Counted from the stretch's first letter, positions 11,324-23,798 are shown. The stretch: 63,090 nt of DNA from Phytophthora quininea (GCA_011947345.1 JAAVTG010000737.1:1-63090), one strand, 5' to 3'. Numbers and translations are program-made. Notes: generated by a model from the letters alone, not told the origin.

Positions 11324-12354
11324 ATGGGGGCCAAGAGCTCCAAGCCGTCGCCCATCCACGTTCAGCCGGAAGCTACAGCCGTCGAGGTGTTTCAAGACGC
11401 GTCCTCTGAAGCCCCGCGAGACGCCGCCAAGAAGCAAAAGAATGTTGTAGCAGCTCAAGGAGGCAGAGTCCAAGCTGTGAAAGGCATCGGAAAACACGAC
11501 GAGTCAGCAGACAATCACAATACAGAGTCCAGGAGCAACATTGCTTCGGTTGGGAGTCTGGATAGCGGAGACAAGCAGTCTGATGCAGACGGCAAGGCCA
11601 AGAAGAAGCGGCGACGCAGTAAGAAAGATAAAGACAAACAGTCTTCACCAAGGCTCGTACGAGCGCAGACTCAACTAAATGAGCTGAAGAATGTCAAACC
11701 GCTATTGCAGCAGAGCCCGCAGGCGAGACAGCAGTATTTTGAACAGATCAAGGACGCGTACGCTCTAGACGAAGAGGCCAAGAAGGCGCCGCCACCAACC
11801 GCCCAGACGCGGTTTTTCAACCTGGATAATTGGCGGAAAGCGCCCCAAACGCCGTCAGGGAAGAACTCCATACGCGAAGAACCGACGCTAGACTCTCCGT
11901 CTCCGCAACGTCCCCACGTCAGTTCAAGCGATCTCGGATACCTTTTTTCTTGTGGACAAGCTAACGTTTTTCCGTGTTGCAGACGGCAGGGTTGATCGCA
12001 CAAGGTTTCTTGTCGAGCGGTCGAAGTTCTCGTGCCATCACAGAGTTCTCTGATGGCCACGGAGAAGAGAGAAGGCAAAATGGTAGCCGAGTTATGGCAC
12101 CGGACGACGTCGAGCCGATGACCCCAGAAGATTCGAGGACAGCACCAATTCGTATGAGCAATGCAGGGGTTTCCAACCAGCTGGACCATGGCGCTAGGGT
12201 AATGCAAGCAGGTCAAGGCAAAGAGCGACAAACACCTTCTCTGTGCTCCCAGAGGTCGTGTCTCTCCGACCAACTTCGTCTCGACGATGTCGACGAAGAT
12301 CTCATGGAAAACATACTATCTAGTGGAGTAGATGCAAGAAGAAGTCCTCCATAA
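11324..12354 (+). CDS. Unrecognised, low-complexity protein with N-myristoylation-type start
   Basis: Two exons, 11324-11917 and 11983-12354, phase 0; about 322 residues. ATG 11324 gives MGAKSSKPSP, a textbook N-myristoylation signal (Gly2, Ser6) with basic residues nearby for membrane binding. After it come a polar, disordered stretch, a Lys/Arg cluster (KAKKKRRRSKKDKDKQ), a helical part with FFNLDNWRKAPQTPSGKNS, and a Ser-rich acidic tail with MENILSSG. No catalytic domain is visible. Predicted to be a membrane-tethered regulatory or scaffold protein; function unknown. Confidence 0.7.
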
Positions 12355-12477
12355 GAATATTGTACTGTTTCATTGGTCAAAAGTAGTTCCTGCCAATCAT
12401 ACGTCGTTTTCTCGCTAAAGTACGATGTATCATAGCTAAGTTTTTACAAAGAGGGAGAACGTGAAGAAGTAGAAGAC

Positions 12478-15400
12478 ATGGCGCAGTGGAGACGCTTCGC
12501 CTTCTTCGACAAGGAGGTGCTCAAGGATGCCAATGGCCCGTGGATGAAGGTGTGTTTCTCCTCTATCTTTCGCTGTAGCTTCCCCTCTCTAACGCTCGTT
12601 CTGTGGGCCGAAACTAGGGCGTGGACATCACCTCTATGAGCGCGAACCGAGGCCTCATCTGCGTGGGTGATGCCGACGGATTCGTGCACCTGGCCAACCG
12701 CTCTCTAGAGGCGCGCAAGTTCCAAGCACACGAGCACTTTGTATCGCACGTCGTCATGGTGCGGATCTCCCAGCTACTTTTAATGTTTTTAAAGCAGATA
12801 TTCTAACTTTTACTACTGTATTGCAGATGCAACGCAGTAATGTGCTGGTGACAATTGGAGACGGTATTGATCCGCGGGATGAGGAGCTGCGAGCACAGTC
12901 CAAAGCAATTGCCGAAGCAGGAAGAGCTCCCAATGCTGAAGATGTGAGTAAAGATATTTATGTTGTTGATAGTAATTATTAGACTGACAAGAAATGTTGC
13001 AGATGTATGCCTCCAAGCCGTCCGGGAAGAGCACTGCAGTGGTGCGTTTCTGGCGTACGGACCAACAGGACAGAGAGGGCAAACCGAAGCTGCTCCAGCA
13101 GATCCCTGTCTTTGCTAAGAAATATCCAGAGGAGGCGGTCACGGCGTTCGCTGTAAACGATGATCTGAGTCAGTTCGCGGTGGGTCTGAAGAACGGCGCT
13201 GTAATCCTGTTCCGTAGCGACCTAAAGCGACGCTCAGATCGACTGCCCCATTTGTTGCAACCTGCAGGACAGTTCCCTGTCACGGGACTTTCGTTTACTA
13301 GCAAACCGGTCACCGCTTCGGTGTCGCATGTGTTTTTGTATGCGTCCACGCGACGCGGACTTACTTGTTACCACTGCTCTCATGACGACCCGGCGTTGGT
13401 CAAGAGTGCTGGAGGAGCTGCTGCATTGCCGCCACGCACTACAGTGCTTGACGAGCGTGGTGTGGATATGAATTGCTCCTGCGTGAACGAGGAAGGCGAG
13501 ATTGCGGTGGGACAAACCGATGCAGTGTACTTTTACACAACTGAAGACCGTTCTGTTTGCTTTGGCTTCGAAGGTGAGAAGAAATACCTGAGTTTCTTCA
13601 AGCATTATTTGCTGGTGGCGCATGTGGATCCCCGTGGCCGACACCAAGTGAATGTATACGACCTGCAAAACAAGTTTATCGCATTTAACTGGACGCTTAC
13701 GAACACCAATGCCAAACCTGGTATGCGCAAGCCACCGATTCCATCTAACGCCCGTGCACCTGGCGCACGGTTTGGCTTGGACGAAATGGAGGAGATTCGC
13801 CATGTTGTATGCGAATTTGGTGCCATCTTTGTGGTGTCTTCGATGGGACACGTTTACCGCTTAAGTGAAAAGGATACGACGTCCAAGTTGGAGATCTTGT
13901 TCCGTAAGAATTTGTACTCGATCGCCATTTCTCTGGCGTTCAGCTCCAACTACGACGTCAACAGTATCATCGATATTTTCCGCATGTATGGAGACCACCT
14001 TTATCAGAAAGGGGACTATGATGGCTCGCTGCGGCAATACGTCCGCACTATTGGTCATGTCGAGCCTTCGTATGTGATCCGCCGCTTTTGGACGCTCAAC
14101 GCATTCACAACCTCACTGCTTACTTAGAAGCTCTTCACGAGAAGGCGTTTGCAAATGCTGAGCACACGACTCTGTTGCTAAATTGCTACACCAAGCTAAA
14201 GGACGTCAAGAAGCTTGACAAGTTCATCCAGCTGGACGAGGTAATTGATGCTAAGAAGACTAACGGGTCTAAGAGTGACAGTGATTCAGGTGCTGTTACT
14301 CCCAGAGGCGGCGCAGCAGCCTCCAACCTCAACTTCGATGTTGAGACGGCTATTAGCGTGCTGTGGGAGAACTACCCACAGCACGCACTGACGCTGGCGA
14401 AGAAGCACGAAGAGCACAGCTGGTACTTGAAGATCCAGCTTGACCACATCAGCTACGTAGACTCTGAGGACTCTGCTACTTTGTCTGAAAACGAGAAGGA
14501 GAGAGTGGCTGACGCGCTGGAGTACATCGAGCACCTCAGTTTTTCAGAGGCTGACTCTAATTTGAGGAAGTATGGGCGAACATTGGTGACCCATTTACCG
14601 GGTCCAACGACTGAGCTCCTAAAGCGGCTGTGTACGGGTAAGTTTGTGCCAGGCAATCCGTCATTGAAGTCGGATCCAGGCGACTTCTTGCATCTATTCG
14701 TCTCTCATCGCGCGCAGCTCAAGGAATTCCTCCAATACATTGTGGAGGTGGAGACTGTAAGCAACACTTCTATTGGTAACACACTCCTGGAAATGGTGCT
14801 AAGTGATGATGACGAAGATGGAGAGGCTGGCACTCGCTCGGTCGAGGAGAAAGAAGAGGCTGTACTGCGCATCCTTGACAATCCGCGTGTGAAATACGAC
14901 GAAGATCACGCTTTAATTCATCTACAGATGCACGGCATGAAGAAGGGTAAGCGCTATCTGTACAACAAACTGCACATGTACCACATGCTGGTGCAGTTTC
15001 ACATCGAGGAGAACGACGACCAAAGTATTCTAGAAGAGGTTCGCAAACATGGCGATAAGGACCCGAATCTGTGGTCGTTAGCACTCAAATACTTTGCGGA
15101 ACGTGGTCCACTGCCGAAGGGCGCCACTAGTGGCGAAGAGTGGAAGGAGTTGAAGCAGCTCCTAGCTTTGATTGATACAAACCCAGCCATCCCGCCACTG
15201 CAGGTGGTCCAGGTGCTCAGTCAGTCCCGTGAACTGCCTGTATCTGTGATCAAACAGTATGTGGTCAACCAGCTAGCTAGCGATGAGAAGAAGATCGATG
15301 AAGATGAAGAGAAAATCAAAGCTTTTAAGAGCGACACGAAGCAGATGAAGGAGGAAATTGCCCAGCTGAGCAGTCGTGCAGTGGTCTTCCAGGCTACAAA

Positions 15401-15713
15401 GTGCGATCTGTGCAACCACGACCTGGATCTCCCCGCTGTGCACTTCATGTGCCAGCACAGCTTCCACCTCAACTGCATTTCGGAGACGGATCGCGAGTGC
15501 ATCACGTGCTCTCTAGACCACCGTCATATTCTTGGCCTGAAGACGCAGCTTGAGCAAAAGGCTGGCAACCACGAGCAGTTTTACAACCAACTTGAGACCG
15601 CAGCTGATGGTTTCCACACGATCGCCGAGTACTTTGGCAAGGGCATCTTCAAGAGCAACGAAGTGATGCTAGACGAAGGATCATTCGAAACACGCTTCAG
15701 CGCCGAGTTTTAG
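12478..15713 (+). CDS. VPS11: VPS11, HOPS/CORVET tethering subunit with RING-H2
   Basis: Core subunit of the HOPS and CORVET complexes that tether late endosomes and vacuoles. Exons 12478-12549, 12618-12758, 12827-12943 and 13003-15713. The N-terminus (MAQWRRFAFFDKE) and the first 350 residues form the beta-propeller; the following helical solenoid includes SIIDIFRMYGDHLYQKGDYD, a clathrin-repeat-like stretch conserved in VPS11. The C-terminal RING-H2 reads CDLCNHDLDLPAVHF then CQHSFHLNC and ECITC. A single one-base loss in a T run near 14090 breaks the frame (RRF then LDAQRIHN in the next frame). About 1,030 residues, close to family length. The family call is certain. Confidence 0.95.
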
Positions 15714-15798
15714 CTGCTAGACTCGCAAGTTTGAGGCTTTGTTTTGGTAGTATTTGAATCCGTGTGAATAATCTTCGTCAGCAAAAATGGCTTGACGC

Positions 15799-16977
15799 TT
15801 ATGTGAGATCGATGATCTCCGATGCATTATGTCGTGGACGCTTGCGACCTCGCTCATTTAAGCCGTCTGGAGCTCCATTAGAAGCTGTAGATGTCGGGCG
15901 ATCCGCGTTCTCTTCCTTTCCATCGTCAAGTAGATCGATAATTGTTGGGTTATCATTTCCTGACGCGGTCTGTTGAAGTGCATCGAGTTCATCGGTGTCA
16001 TCGAGAACGATGACAGATCTCGAAACATGCCGTTGGTTGGCTACTACTAGCGCAATGCTTGCGTTTTCGTCCTCATCACTGCTTTCAAGCCCGAGAATTT
16101 CATGAGAGGAACCTTCACGCTCTACATTTCTGCAATTCTCATTGTCTCTCCGTCGACGTTCAGCCGCCTCCAGCACTTTACGCCGAAGTTTCTGAGGATC
16201 AAGCACCTCATCTGTCGGCCCTGTCGTTGATGAAGATCCAAGTCGCCGACTCGATTCGCCTCCTAGCAATCGATGGTACTAAGCCCAATGACAAATTCAT
16301 GAGTATTTTACCCAAATTGCAACTTTGATGTTGCTTACCTGTTCCCTTCGCTGAGCTGCGAGCACTGCAGCTAAGCGGATTGGGACGCCTGCACCTTGTC
16401 CACCTAGTCTCTGTCCTTCCCCAGCGCTACCAAACTTGACACCTTCCTCACCCGTCAAGCCTCGCATTATCAACGTCTCCATCTCGGTCTTCAGCTCGTC
16501 CAAATACTGATCACCAGCACTACCAGTTAGCATCATTTTTCCAAGTATTTTATCTAAAGTTTTCTATTTTACTTGCCTTGTAGAAGGCTTGGTTGTGTGG
16601 TCCGTGCACCATGTGTGTGAGTTCATGCAACAGAGTCTCCAGTAGGGCTTCGTAAGGTAAGAAGACGTTGGTATTCGACTGTGGACGCACTTCAAGTCAA
16701 CATTTCATCAGTAAAAACAAAATCACTGCCACAACCTTTTCTCTTTCTTACATCGAATGTAGATTTTGGCGCCGCGGTTCACGTTCATCCCCAGCAAGGA
16801 GTCATTCTTGGGGAAGAACTCGAGCAGTCGCCGCACATGGAAGCGTCTCTGCGTCAGGACGGGCAGCACAGCAATCGCCAATCGCTCCAGGAGCTGCTGC
16901 GCATGCTCGCGCTGCGGCTGCCGCACCAGCGCCTTCACCTCCGGGATGGCGAAAGAAGGCGGCATTATTACAATCAT
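15799..16977 (-). CDS. WSS1-type (WLM domain) metalloprotease with SUMO-interacting tail
   Basis: Cleaves proteins crosslinked to DNA in the WSS1 family. Four exons on the minus strand: 16752-16977, about 16580-16689, 16339-16506 and 15799-16277. The exon 2 donor appears to be GC (AAG|GCAAGT). The WLM domain has FAIPEVKALVRQP, PKNDSLLGMNVNRG, RLRPQSNTNVFLPY and the zinc motif HELTHMVHGPHNQAFY with catalytic Glu intact. The C-terminal third is acidic and holds three likely SUMO-interacting motifs: SVIVLDDTDE, TIIDLLDD and EIIDLT at the very end. Yeast Wss1 also has C-terminal SIMs. The start is taken at 16977 (MIVIMPPSFA); a longer frame runs upstream. About 320 residues. Confidence 0.88.
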
Positions 16978-17195
16978 ACGCTGAAGAATGTTGGTGCGGC
17001 GTCGATGTAGCCATGTTGACGCGTACGGTGTGTGAGCCGGGTCGACCTGGTTGCGCCGCCCGCGCCGATTACCCACGCCCTCCGATTACCCACGGATGGC
17101 ACCGCTAGAGAGCTCTTGGTGGCTGGCTCCATTCCCTCATTCCTCTACTTCCCAAGAACCACTCAAGCCAAGAAGCTCCTCCACAGTCAAACACC

Positions 17196-20100
17196 ATGGC
17201 ATCTCCGTCGGAACCCGGCGATCCAGACCCCCAGCCGTACGTCGCGGTGCAGACGCCACGCTCGGCCGATGCTCAAGCGCTCAAGGTGCAAGGCGACTCT
17301 GCTCCTACAAGGCTCCGACGACCAAACAGCAAGTGAGCATGATGGAGCTCTTCAGCTTCGCAGACTCGACCGACAAGGTGCTGATGGCGCTGGGCACGTT
17401 AGGCGCGCTGGTCGCCGGCTTACTGCGCCCGATGATGGTCGTGCTCTTCGGTAACGTCATCAACTCCTTCGGTTCGGCTTCGACCGATGACATCAGCAGC
17501 AAGGTCAACACAGTCGCGCTTCAGTTCACTATCGGCGGCGTCGTCGGCTTCTTCGGGGCTTCCTGCAGGTTTACTGTTGGTCAATCACGGCATCTCGCCA
17601 GTCGAAGCGCATCCGAAGTCTCTACGTGCACGCAATCATCACCAAAGAGATCGGTTGGTTTGATGTCCATGACCCCATGCAGCTATCTTCGCGCGTAGCG
17701 GACGCTACCATCGCCATTCAGGACGGAATGGGCGCCAAGATGAGCGACCTGCTGCATTTCACGTCCACTGTGGTGGCTGGCATCGTGATTGCGCTGATCA
17801 AAGGCTGGGAGCTCACACTGATCTTGATCGCTGTCGTGCCATTTGTGGTTGCAAGCGGTTTGCTCGCCAAGAAGGTCATCATGGCTGCTACCAAGAACGG
17901 TATTCAGGCGTACGCCGAGGCTGGCGCTGTAGCGCAGGAATCTCTCAGCAACATCCGTACCGTTCACATGTTCAACTCGGTGGAGCATTTTGTGGAGAAG
18001 TACAGTCGGGCACTCGATGGCGCTCGTGTAGCTGGCGTCAAGAAGGCTTTCGCTGTTGGCTGGGGAGTGGACTGATGTATTCGATGATTTTCTTCATGTA
18101 CGCGATAGGGTACTTTGTCGGCGCTGTCTTCGTTGCAAACGACAACCTGGACGGCAACACTTGTACCAACTCGAGTTGTTACAACGGCGGACGAGTCCTC
18201 ACGGTATTCTTCGCAGTGATGCAAGGCTCCATGGCGCTCGGTCAGGCGGGACCAAGCCTGCAGGCGGTCTACTCAGCTTGTGCTGCTGCTTTCGACGTCT
18301 TCGAAGTGATCAAACGACCGTCGCTGATCGAGCCGACAAACGACAACGAAGGTAAGAAACTCCAGCAAGTCGCTGGCAGCATTGACATCGAAAATGTGCG
18401 GTTCGCGTATCCATCCCGTCCTGACGTCGAAGTTTGTCGAGGTTACTCGTTGCAAATCAAAGCAGGTGAGACTGTGGCGTTGGTGGGGCCAAGTGGGAGT
18501 GGCAAGAGCACTGTGATCTCATTGCTTGAGCGATTTTACGACACTCTGGAGGGGCGGTGAAGATTGACGGGGTCGACGTTCGCAGCTTGAACGTGAAGTG
18601 GCTGCGTGGACAGATTGGTCTAGTCGGTCAGGAACCGGTGCTTTTCGCGACTTCCATCATGGAAAACATCCGCCATGGTCGACCTAACGCTTCTGATAGC
18701 GAGGTAATTGAGGCCGCCAAAATGGCGAATGCGTTCGACTTCATATCGGAATTCCCCAAGGGTTTCGAGACTGAAGTCGGTGAGCGTGGTGCGCAGCTGT
18801 CAGGAGGTCAGAAGCAACGTATTGCAATCGCGCGTGCTATCATCAAGAACCCGCCGATTCTGCTACTAGATGAAGCAACGAGTGCCTTGGACACGGAAAG
18901 TGAGCGTATCGTCCAGGCATCTTTGGATCGACTGGTGGAGGGATCCAACCGTACAACCATTATCGTAGCGCATCGACTATCTACGATTCGAGGAGCAGAC
19001 CGTATCGCTGTGCACAGTGGCGGACAAATTGTGGAGCTCGGGTCGCACGATGAATTGGTAAAGATCCCCAATGGACACTACCGTCGTTTACTAGAAGCAC
19101 AGGCGCAAGCAGCAGCTGAGGAACGTGAAGACGTGAGTGGATCGACAACGGTTGACGTTGACCACTCCGTGTCTGAAAGCGAAAGCTCTCGCATAGAGAG
19201 ATCGAGGCAATTATCTAGCAAGTCGAGCGTGTACGAACAAGAACTTCTTGATGGAGCGACGGACAGAACCGCGCTTGCAGACGATGACACCGCGGCAAAT
19301 GTATCGACAGCGCGCATTTGGAAGATGGGATTTCCTGAATGGCAATACATCGCAATCGGTAGCGTGGCGTCGATGTTCAAGGCTGGGGTTTATCCCGTGG
19401 CTGGCATGCTTATCGCTAAAATCATCCGCCTGTACTACGAGCTGGAGAAGACCAAGCACGAGATGCTGCATGACATGCGCTACTACTCGTTAGCTCTGTG
19501 CTGTATCGCCATCGTGTGCGGTCTTTCTTTCCTGACGATGGAGTATGGCTTTGGTGTGGCTTCTACTCAGCTTGTGGGTCGTGTGCGCCTTACAACATAC
19601 CGAGCCATGCTGCGGCAAGAAGTGGGCTGGTTTGATCTGAAAGAGAACTCGTCGGGTGCTCTTGTATCTCGATTGGCCACGGACTCGACCATCCTGCAGT
19701 CCATGACGTCCGACTTTCTCAACCGCACTCTTGCTACCATAGCAACGTTCGTCATCGTCTTCGTGATCTCTTTTGCTACAGCTGGCAAATGACTCTCGTC
19801 ATGATCGCTACAGCGCCGCTACTGGTGGGCAGCAACCACGTGCGTGTACAGCAAATGGCAGGTGAGATGAACGCCAAGAAGAACAACCAAGCCGACATTG
19901 CTGCGGCCTCTCTTCTATCCGAAGCCATCGATTCAATTCGCACAGTCGCGTCATTCGGGATGGAAAAATCTCTGACGGAGAAGTACACTTCGTTCCTGAG
20001 TGTGTCCAACGAGCAAGATAAGAAGCTAGGCCTATCAGGAGGTCTCTCGTTCGGAGTATCCCAAGGCACGCTGTTCCTGGTACTGTCTTTCATCTTCTAC

Positions 20101-21066
20101 ATCGGCGGCATTTGGGTCTCACATGGAACGGTCAGCTTCGAAGACCTCTTTGTTGTTCTGATGGTGTTCATGATGGGCTCCTTCAGCGTCGGGTTGGCTT
20201 CCCAAGGCTCCGTCGACAGCGAGAAAGCCAAAAGTGCTGCTGTCAGTGTCTTTAAAATCATCGATCGCGTCCCGGAAATCGATGCCACGTCAACTACAGG
20301 CAGCGTACTCCCAAGCGTCCAAGGCGACATCAACTTTAAGCATCTCTCGTTCACGTATCCGTCCCGACCGGACTCGATGATCTATCGAGATTACAATCTT
20401 AAGGTTCAACGCGGACAAACGGTGGCGTTGGTGGGCGCTAGCGGTAGCGGCAAAAGCACTGCGATCGCACTGCTCGAGCGGTTTTACGATCCGTCTTCCG
20501 GTATGGTGACGTTGGACGGCCATGACGTACGGAGTTTGAGTCTGCCGTGGCTGCGTGACCGAATTTCGCTGGTTAGCCAGGAACCGGTCCTGTTTGCGGG
20601 TACGATCGCTGATAACATTGCGCTGGGCAAGCCTGGAGCGACTCGAGAGGAGGTGATGAATGCCGCACGGAGCGCTAACGCCTTCGACTTCATCTCGAAC
20701 TTCCCTGAGGGCTTCGATACGGAGGTGGGGGACCGTGGTGCGCAGGTTTCAGGTGGTCAAAAGCAGCGCATTGCGATCGCTCGCGCAATTCTGCGTGACC
20801 CAGATGTGTTGCTGCTGGACGAAGCCACCAGCGCTTTAGATAATGAGAGCGAGCGCGTCGTGCAGGCGTCTCTCAATGCGTTGATGGCTCAGAAACGGCG
20901 AACTACCATCGTGGTGGCGCATCGGCTTTCGACGATTCGGAAGGCGGACGTGATTGCGGTGACGCGGGATGGCGCCATCGTGGAGCTAGGCCGCCACGAC
21001 GAGCTGATGCGGAAGCCCGACGGCATCTACCGCGGCATGGTCGAGCAGCAGACCGTAGCGGCATAA
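17196..21066 (+). CDS. ABC transporter, subfamily B full transporter (MDR/P-glycoprotein type), frame-shifted as given
   Basis: ATP-driven exporter of about 1,290 residues: TMD1-NBD1-TMD2-NBD2. NBD1: Walker [10 protein letters not shown] (about 18490), signature LSGGQ, Walker [16 protein letters not shown]2: GASGSGKST (about 20440), [16 protein letters not shown]. The linker (19090-19300) is Ser-rich. ATG 17196 ([10 protein letters not shown]) has a good ACC context. One-base losses break the frame near 17300, 17560, 18070, 18553 and 19785; at each site one added base restores a conserved segment (for example LEGAVKIDG and AVGWGSGLMYS). The last 146 bases are duplicated in inverse orientation at 24422-24567. 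Family call is firm; the exported substrate cannot be told. Confidence 0.93.
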
Positions 21067-21285
21067 GAAAGGAGCAGCCACAGCAAACACCATTCAACAA
21101 CTAAACTCGGTAACATGAGGCTGCATTATTTCGATGGTCGATTCTTGCGACCACTACAGTTCCTCGTCTTGCACATAAATATCGGTACACGACGCCAGAC
21201 GGACCACAGCGAGGCTGTTCTTCTTCTCGGCTCCCACTTGCTCTTGTCGACGTCCGCTTGGCAGTAAGTTAGCTTGTCTTTGAAT

Positions 21286-21408
21286 TTAGATGTACACCCA
21301 GCCCGATCGCTCGAACGCCGTGGACGGGTCCTTGTTGTCCGTGGACAGCGAGGCCGAGCGCTGCTTCTCGGCAGGGCGAGACACGACGTGCTTCAGCTGG
21401 TCGAACAT
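21286..21408 (-). CDS. Microprotein family, left-arm copy (40 residues)
   Basis: Unrecognised small open frame. It begins MFDQLKHVVSRP and ends DPSTAFERSGWVYI. A related frame of 49 residues lies in the spacer (22777) and an identical one in the right arm (24080). The shared pattern MFDQ..H.VSRP ... DPSTAFERSGW with a variable middle argues for coding. The frame is open upstream to 21594, but the conserved start is the ATG at 21408, in a GCC-ATG context. Transcription would run outward from the repeat centre, converging on the ABC gene. No signal peptide or membrane segment; the protein is basic and polar with an aromatic C-terminus. Confidence 0.6.
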   Translation of the reverse strand: MFDQLKHVVSRPAEKQRSASLSTDNKDPSTAFERSGWVYI

Positions 21409-21689
21409 GGCGGACGGAGCTTGAGTTGAGCGGGGACGTTGACGTTGACGTTGAGTTGACTTGATGCACTCGACGCGAATTGAGAACTGACGTTGCCGCT
21501 GCTGCTGCTTGGCACCCGTTGCACGTTGCCTGCACTCATCCGCTCGCGACCGCCGACACGTTCCAGCGACGCACAAGTTGATGCGGCGGTGCACGTCGCC
21601 GCGCCGCGACCATACAGGCGTGCTGAGCTCGACCTGCGGGACCCGGTATCCCCGCCGAAACCGATTGTTGAAGTGTTCGTTCGGCGCGC

Positions 21690-21696
21690 TGATTGG
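21690..21696 (-). promoter_or_regulatory. CCAATCA box, left arm
   Basis: TGATTGG on the plus strand is CCAATCA on the minus strand, about 285 bases upstream of the left microprotein start. The mirror copy in the right arm is at 23792-23798. Confidence 0.35.
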
Positions 21697-22321
21697 CTGA
21701 CCGCGTCCATGGAAGCGGCCGCCGACATGGCCGCGTCACGGTCTAGCGAAAGGCCGCCTTACAAACGCCAAGTGCACGACAGGCCCCGCATTCAAAACGC
21801 CGCTTGAGGATCGGCGCCAGCCCCGTTCAGGACAGCAACACCTGCAACGCAATGCCCGCCCGCGTGGGCTCGAGCCATTGGCATGGTCCTGTCGGCAGGA
21901 CTCCTGCTGCTTCGCCTCTTGGCGGTTCTGGAAGCTGCTCTCGTGCCTATGCGTCCTGATACCCAAGCGCAGGATGAGTGCTCGCTCGTGCCTGGGGGTC
22001 TTTCGATCGGGTCGAGACTTGGCGCCCCACAGAAACGCGGCTTCAACCAGGCTGGAAATTGTCCTAGGAGGTCGAGTGAGCCGAGCGCTCTGTGGGCGAG
22101 TCGATGACGGTGGCCCTTGCCTCCGGAGGCGGTGGCGACGAGGGTCTTCTCGAGCAGGAGTAGGAGGAGGGGGTGGTGGCTGGGGCTTTGTCGTGCGGAT
22201 CAGCCCTCGTTGCAGAGAGGGAGGAACACCTTCTGCTCGCTCGTCACATGTCAAGCGACCGGTTTGCTGATAAGGTTGTGGGGCGGTCGAGTTTTCGGCG
22301 GAGGAGCTTGGCGTCGCTGGA

Positions 22322-23156
22322 GCAGCGGGCTGCTGCCATCTGCATAGGCTTCATGACTTGCTACACTTGAAAGTGAAGCTTTAGATCCCACAGAGTTCAT
22401 GCTTCCGCTTCATCAAGACCGAGAAACCATGGTCGAAAGACCGTATAGTCCATGCAGTGTTGCTTGAAGTCGCCGTTAATTGATCCTTCATCTTAACTGT
22501 CGCTACCTTCATCGGCCAACGCATTCTTCCTCTAGCTCACGATGCAAGTTTTACTCTGCGCTGCAGATTCTCCAGCTCACTGCCCTGTATGGTCGTTCAC
22601 GCTGCGAGGACTGTCCGCACCTTCGTGTGCGTACATGTTGAAGCTGCATGAAAATCGACGCCGCTTTGTCGACGGCGGCATTTCCGTAGCGCCGCTGGAA
22701 TGGCTCAGTTCCCAACTGGCATCGCATCGAGCAAGTCGAAGTCGAGCTCTTCAGCAGAATCTCTTCACGAGCGGCCATGTTTGACCAGATCATCCACCTC
22801 GTTTCCCGTCCGTTCGCCGCCGACAGGAGCCACGCGGACAAACACTTCAACATCACCACGATCTCCAAGGAGAAGAAGGCAGACCCGTCCACGGCGTTCG
22901 AGCGGTCTGGATGGGCTTTCATCTGAGCAAGATGGAACGGTGAAGCGCTGTTCCTGGCGATCGGGGCTGTCCTGCTCCGTAGCAATATTTATGTGGAATT
23001 CTTCAATGCAATTGCGTCGTGTACATATTAATTTGTAGTAGCAGAGCTCACAGTAAAAACAACATAATGCAATCCCATATACCATTGTCGTGACCACTGC
23101 CGTTCATGGTTTTTCTTTCGCAGCAGCCCAAGTCGTCGTCGAGACTTTCACTCCCA
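22322..23156. other. Spacer of the inverted repeat
   Basis: About 835 bases between the arms, not symmetrical. It contains the 49-residue microprotein frame (22777-22926). The rest (22330-22776 and 22927-23156) shows no conserved frame; an A+T-rich stretch lies at 22980-23080. Confidence 0.7.
22777..22926 (+). CDS. Microprotein family, spacer copy (49 residues)
   Basis: ATG 22777 (GCGGCC-ATG) opens MFDQIIHLVSRP and the frame ends KKADPSTAFERSGWAFI at 22926. It shares both ends with the two arm copies but has nine more residues in the middle, and the DNA outside the frame differs from the arms. It therefore looks like a separate paralogue around which the inverted repeat formed, not a third copy of the arm. 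No domain recognised; predicted soluble, slightly basic. A short GCATGGTTTC-like upstream region gives no clear promoter. Confidence 0.62.
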   Translation: MFDQIIHLVSRPFAADRSHADKHFNITTISKEKKADPSTAFERSGWAFI

Positions 23157-23791
23157 GGATCGCAGCGACGCCAAGCTCCTCCGCGGGGCCGCCGAAAACT
23201 CGACCGCCCCACAACCTTATCAGCAAACCGGTCGCGTTTGACATGTGACGAGCGAGCAGAAGGTGTTCTTCCCTCTCTGCAACGAGGGCTGATCCGCTAC
23301 GACAAAGCCCCAGCCACGACACTCCCTACTCCTGCTCGAGAAGACCCTCGTCGCCACCGCCTCCGGAGGCAAGGGCCACCGTCATCGACTCGCCCCAGAG
23401 CGCTCGGCTCACTCGACCTCCTAGGACAATTTCCAGCCTGGTTGAAGCCGCGTTTCTGTGGGGCGCCAAGTCTCGACCCGATCGAAAGACCCCCAGGCAC
23501 GAGCGAGCACTCATCCTGCGCTTGGGTATCAGGACGCATAGGCACGAGAGCAGCTTCCAGAACCGCCAAGAGGCGAAGCAGCAGGAGTCCTGCCGACAGG
23601 ACCATGCCAATGGCTCGAGCCCACGCGGGCGAGCATTGCGTTGCAGGTGTTGCTGTCCTGAACGGGGCTGGCGCCGATCCTCAAGCGGCGTTTTGAATGC
23701 GGGGCCTGTCGTGCACTTGGCGTTTGTAAGGCGGCCTTTCGCTAGACCGTGACGCGGCCATGTCGGCGGCCGCTTCCATGGACGCGGTCAG

Positions 23792-23798
23792 CCAATCA
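23792..23798 (+). promoter_or_regulatory. CCAATCA box, right arm
   Basis: GGTCAGCCAATCAGCGCGCC lies about 285 bases upstream of the right-arm microprotein ATG (24080) and mirrors the left-arm box. Confidence 0.35.

Larger units (their letters stand above)
20921..22321. repeat. Left arm of a large inverted repeat
   Basis: The segment from ATCGGCTTTCGACGATTCGG (20921) to about 22321 recurs as its reverse complement at about 23157-24567. By eye, long blocks match with scattered substitutions (for example TAA versus TAG at the ABC stop) and small indels near the inner end. The outer end lies inside the ABC transporter NBD2 coding region. The arm holds the ABC 3' end, its downstream region, the minus-strand microprotein 21286-21408 and a GC-rich stretch to 22260. 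Confidence 0.93.

Noticed and set aside
17196..21066. ABCB transporter as a true pseudogene
   Set aside because: All breaks are single-base losses, the domains are complete and synonymous-type codon use is normal. The same kind of break occurs in essential genes nearby.
21736..23696. Long mirrored open frames in both arms of the inverted repeat (up to 196 residues)
   Set aside because: They are Arg/Pro/Ser-rich, overlap each other in several frames on both strands, and follow from high GC; agreement between arms comes from the duplication. The short microprotein frames are preferred because the spacer copy supports them independently.
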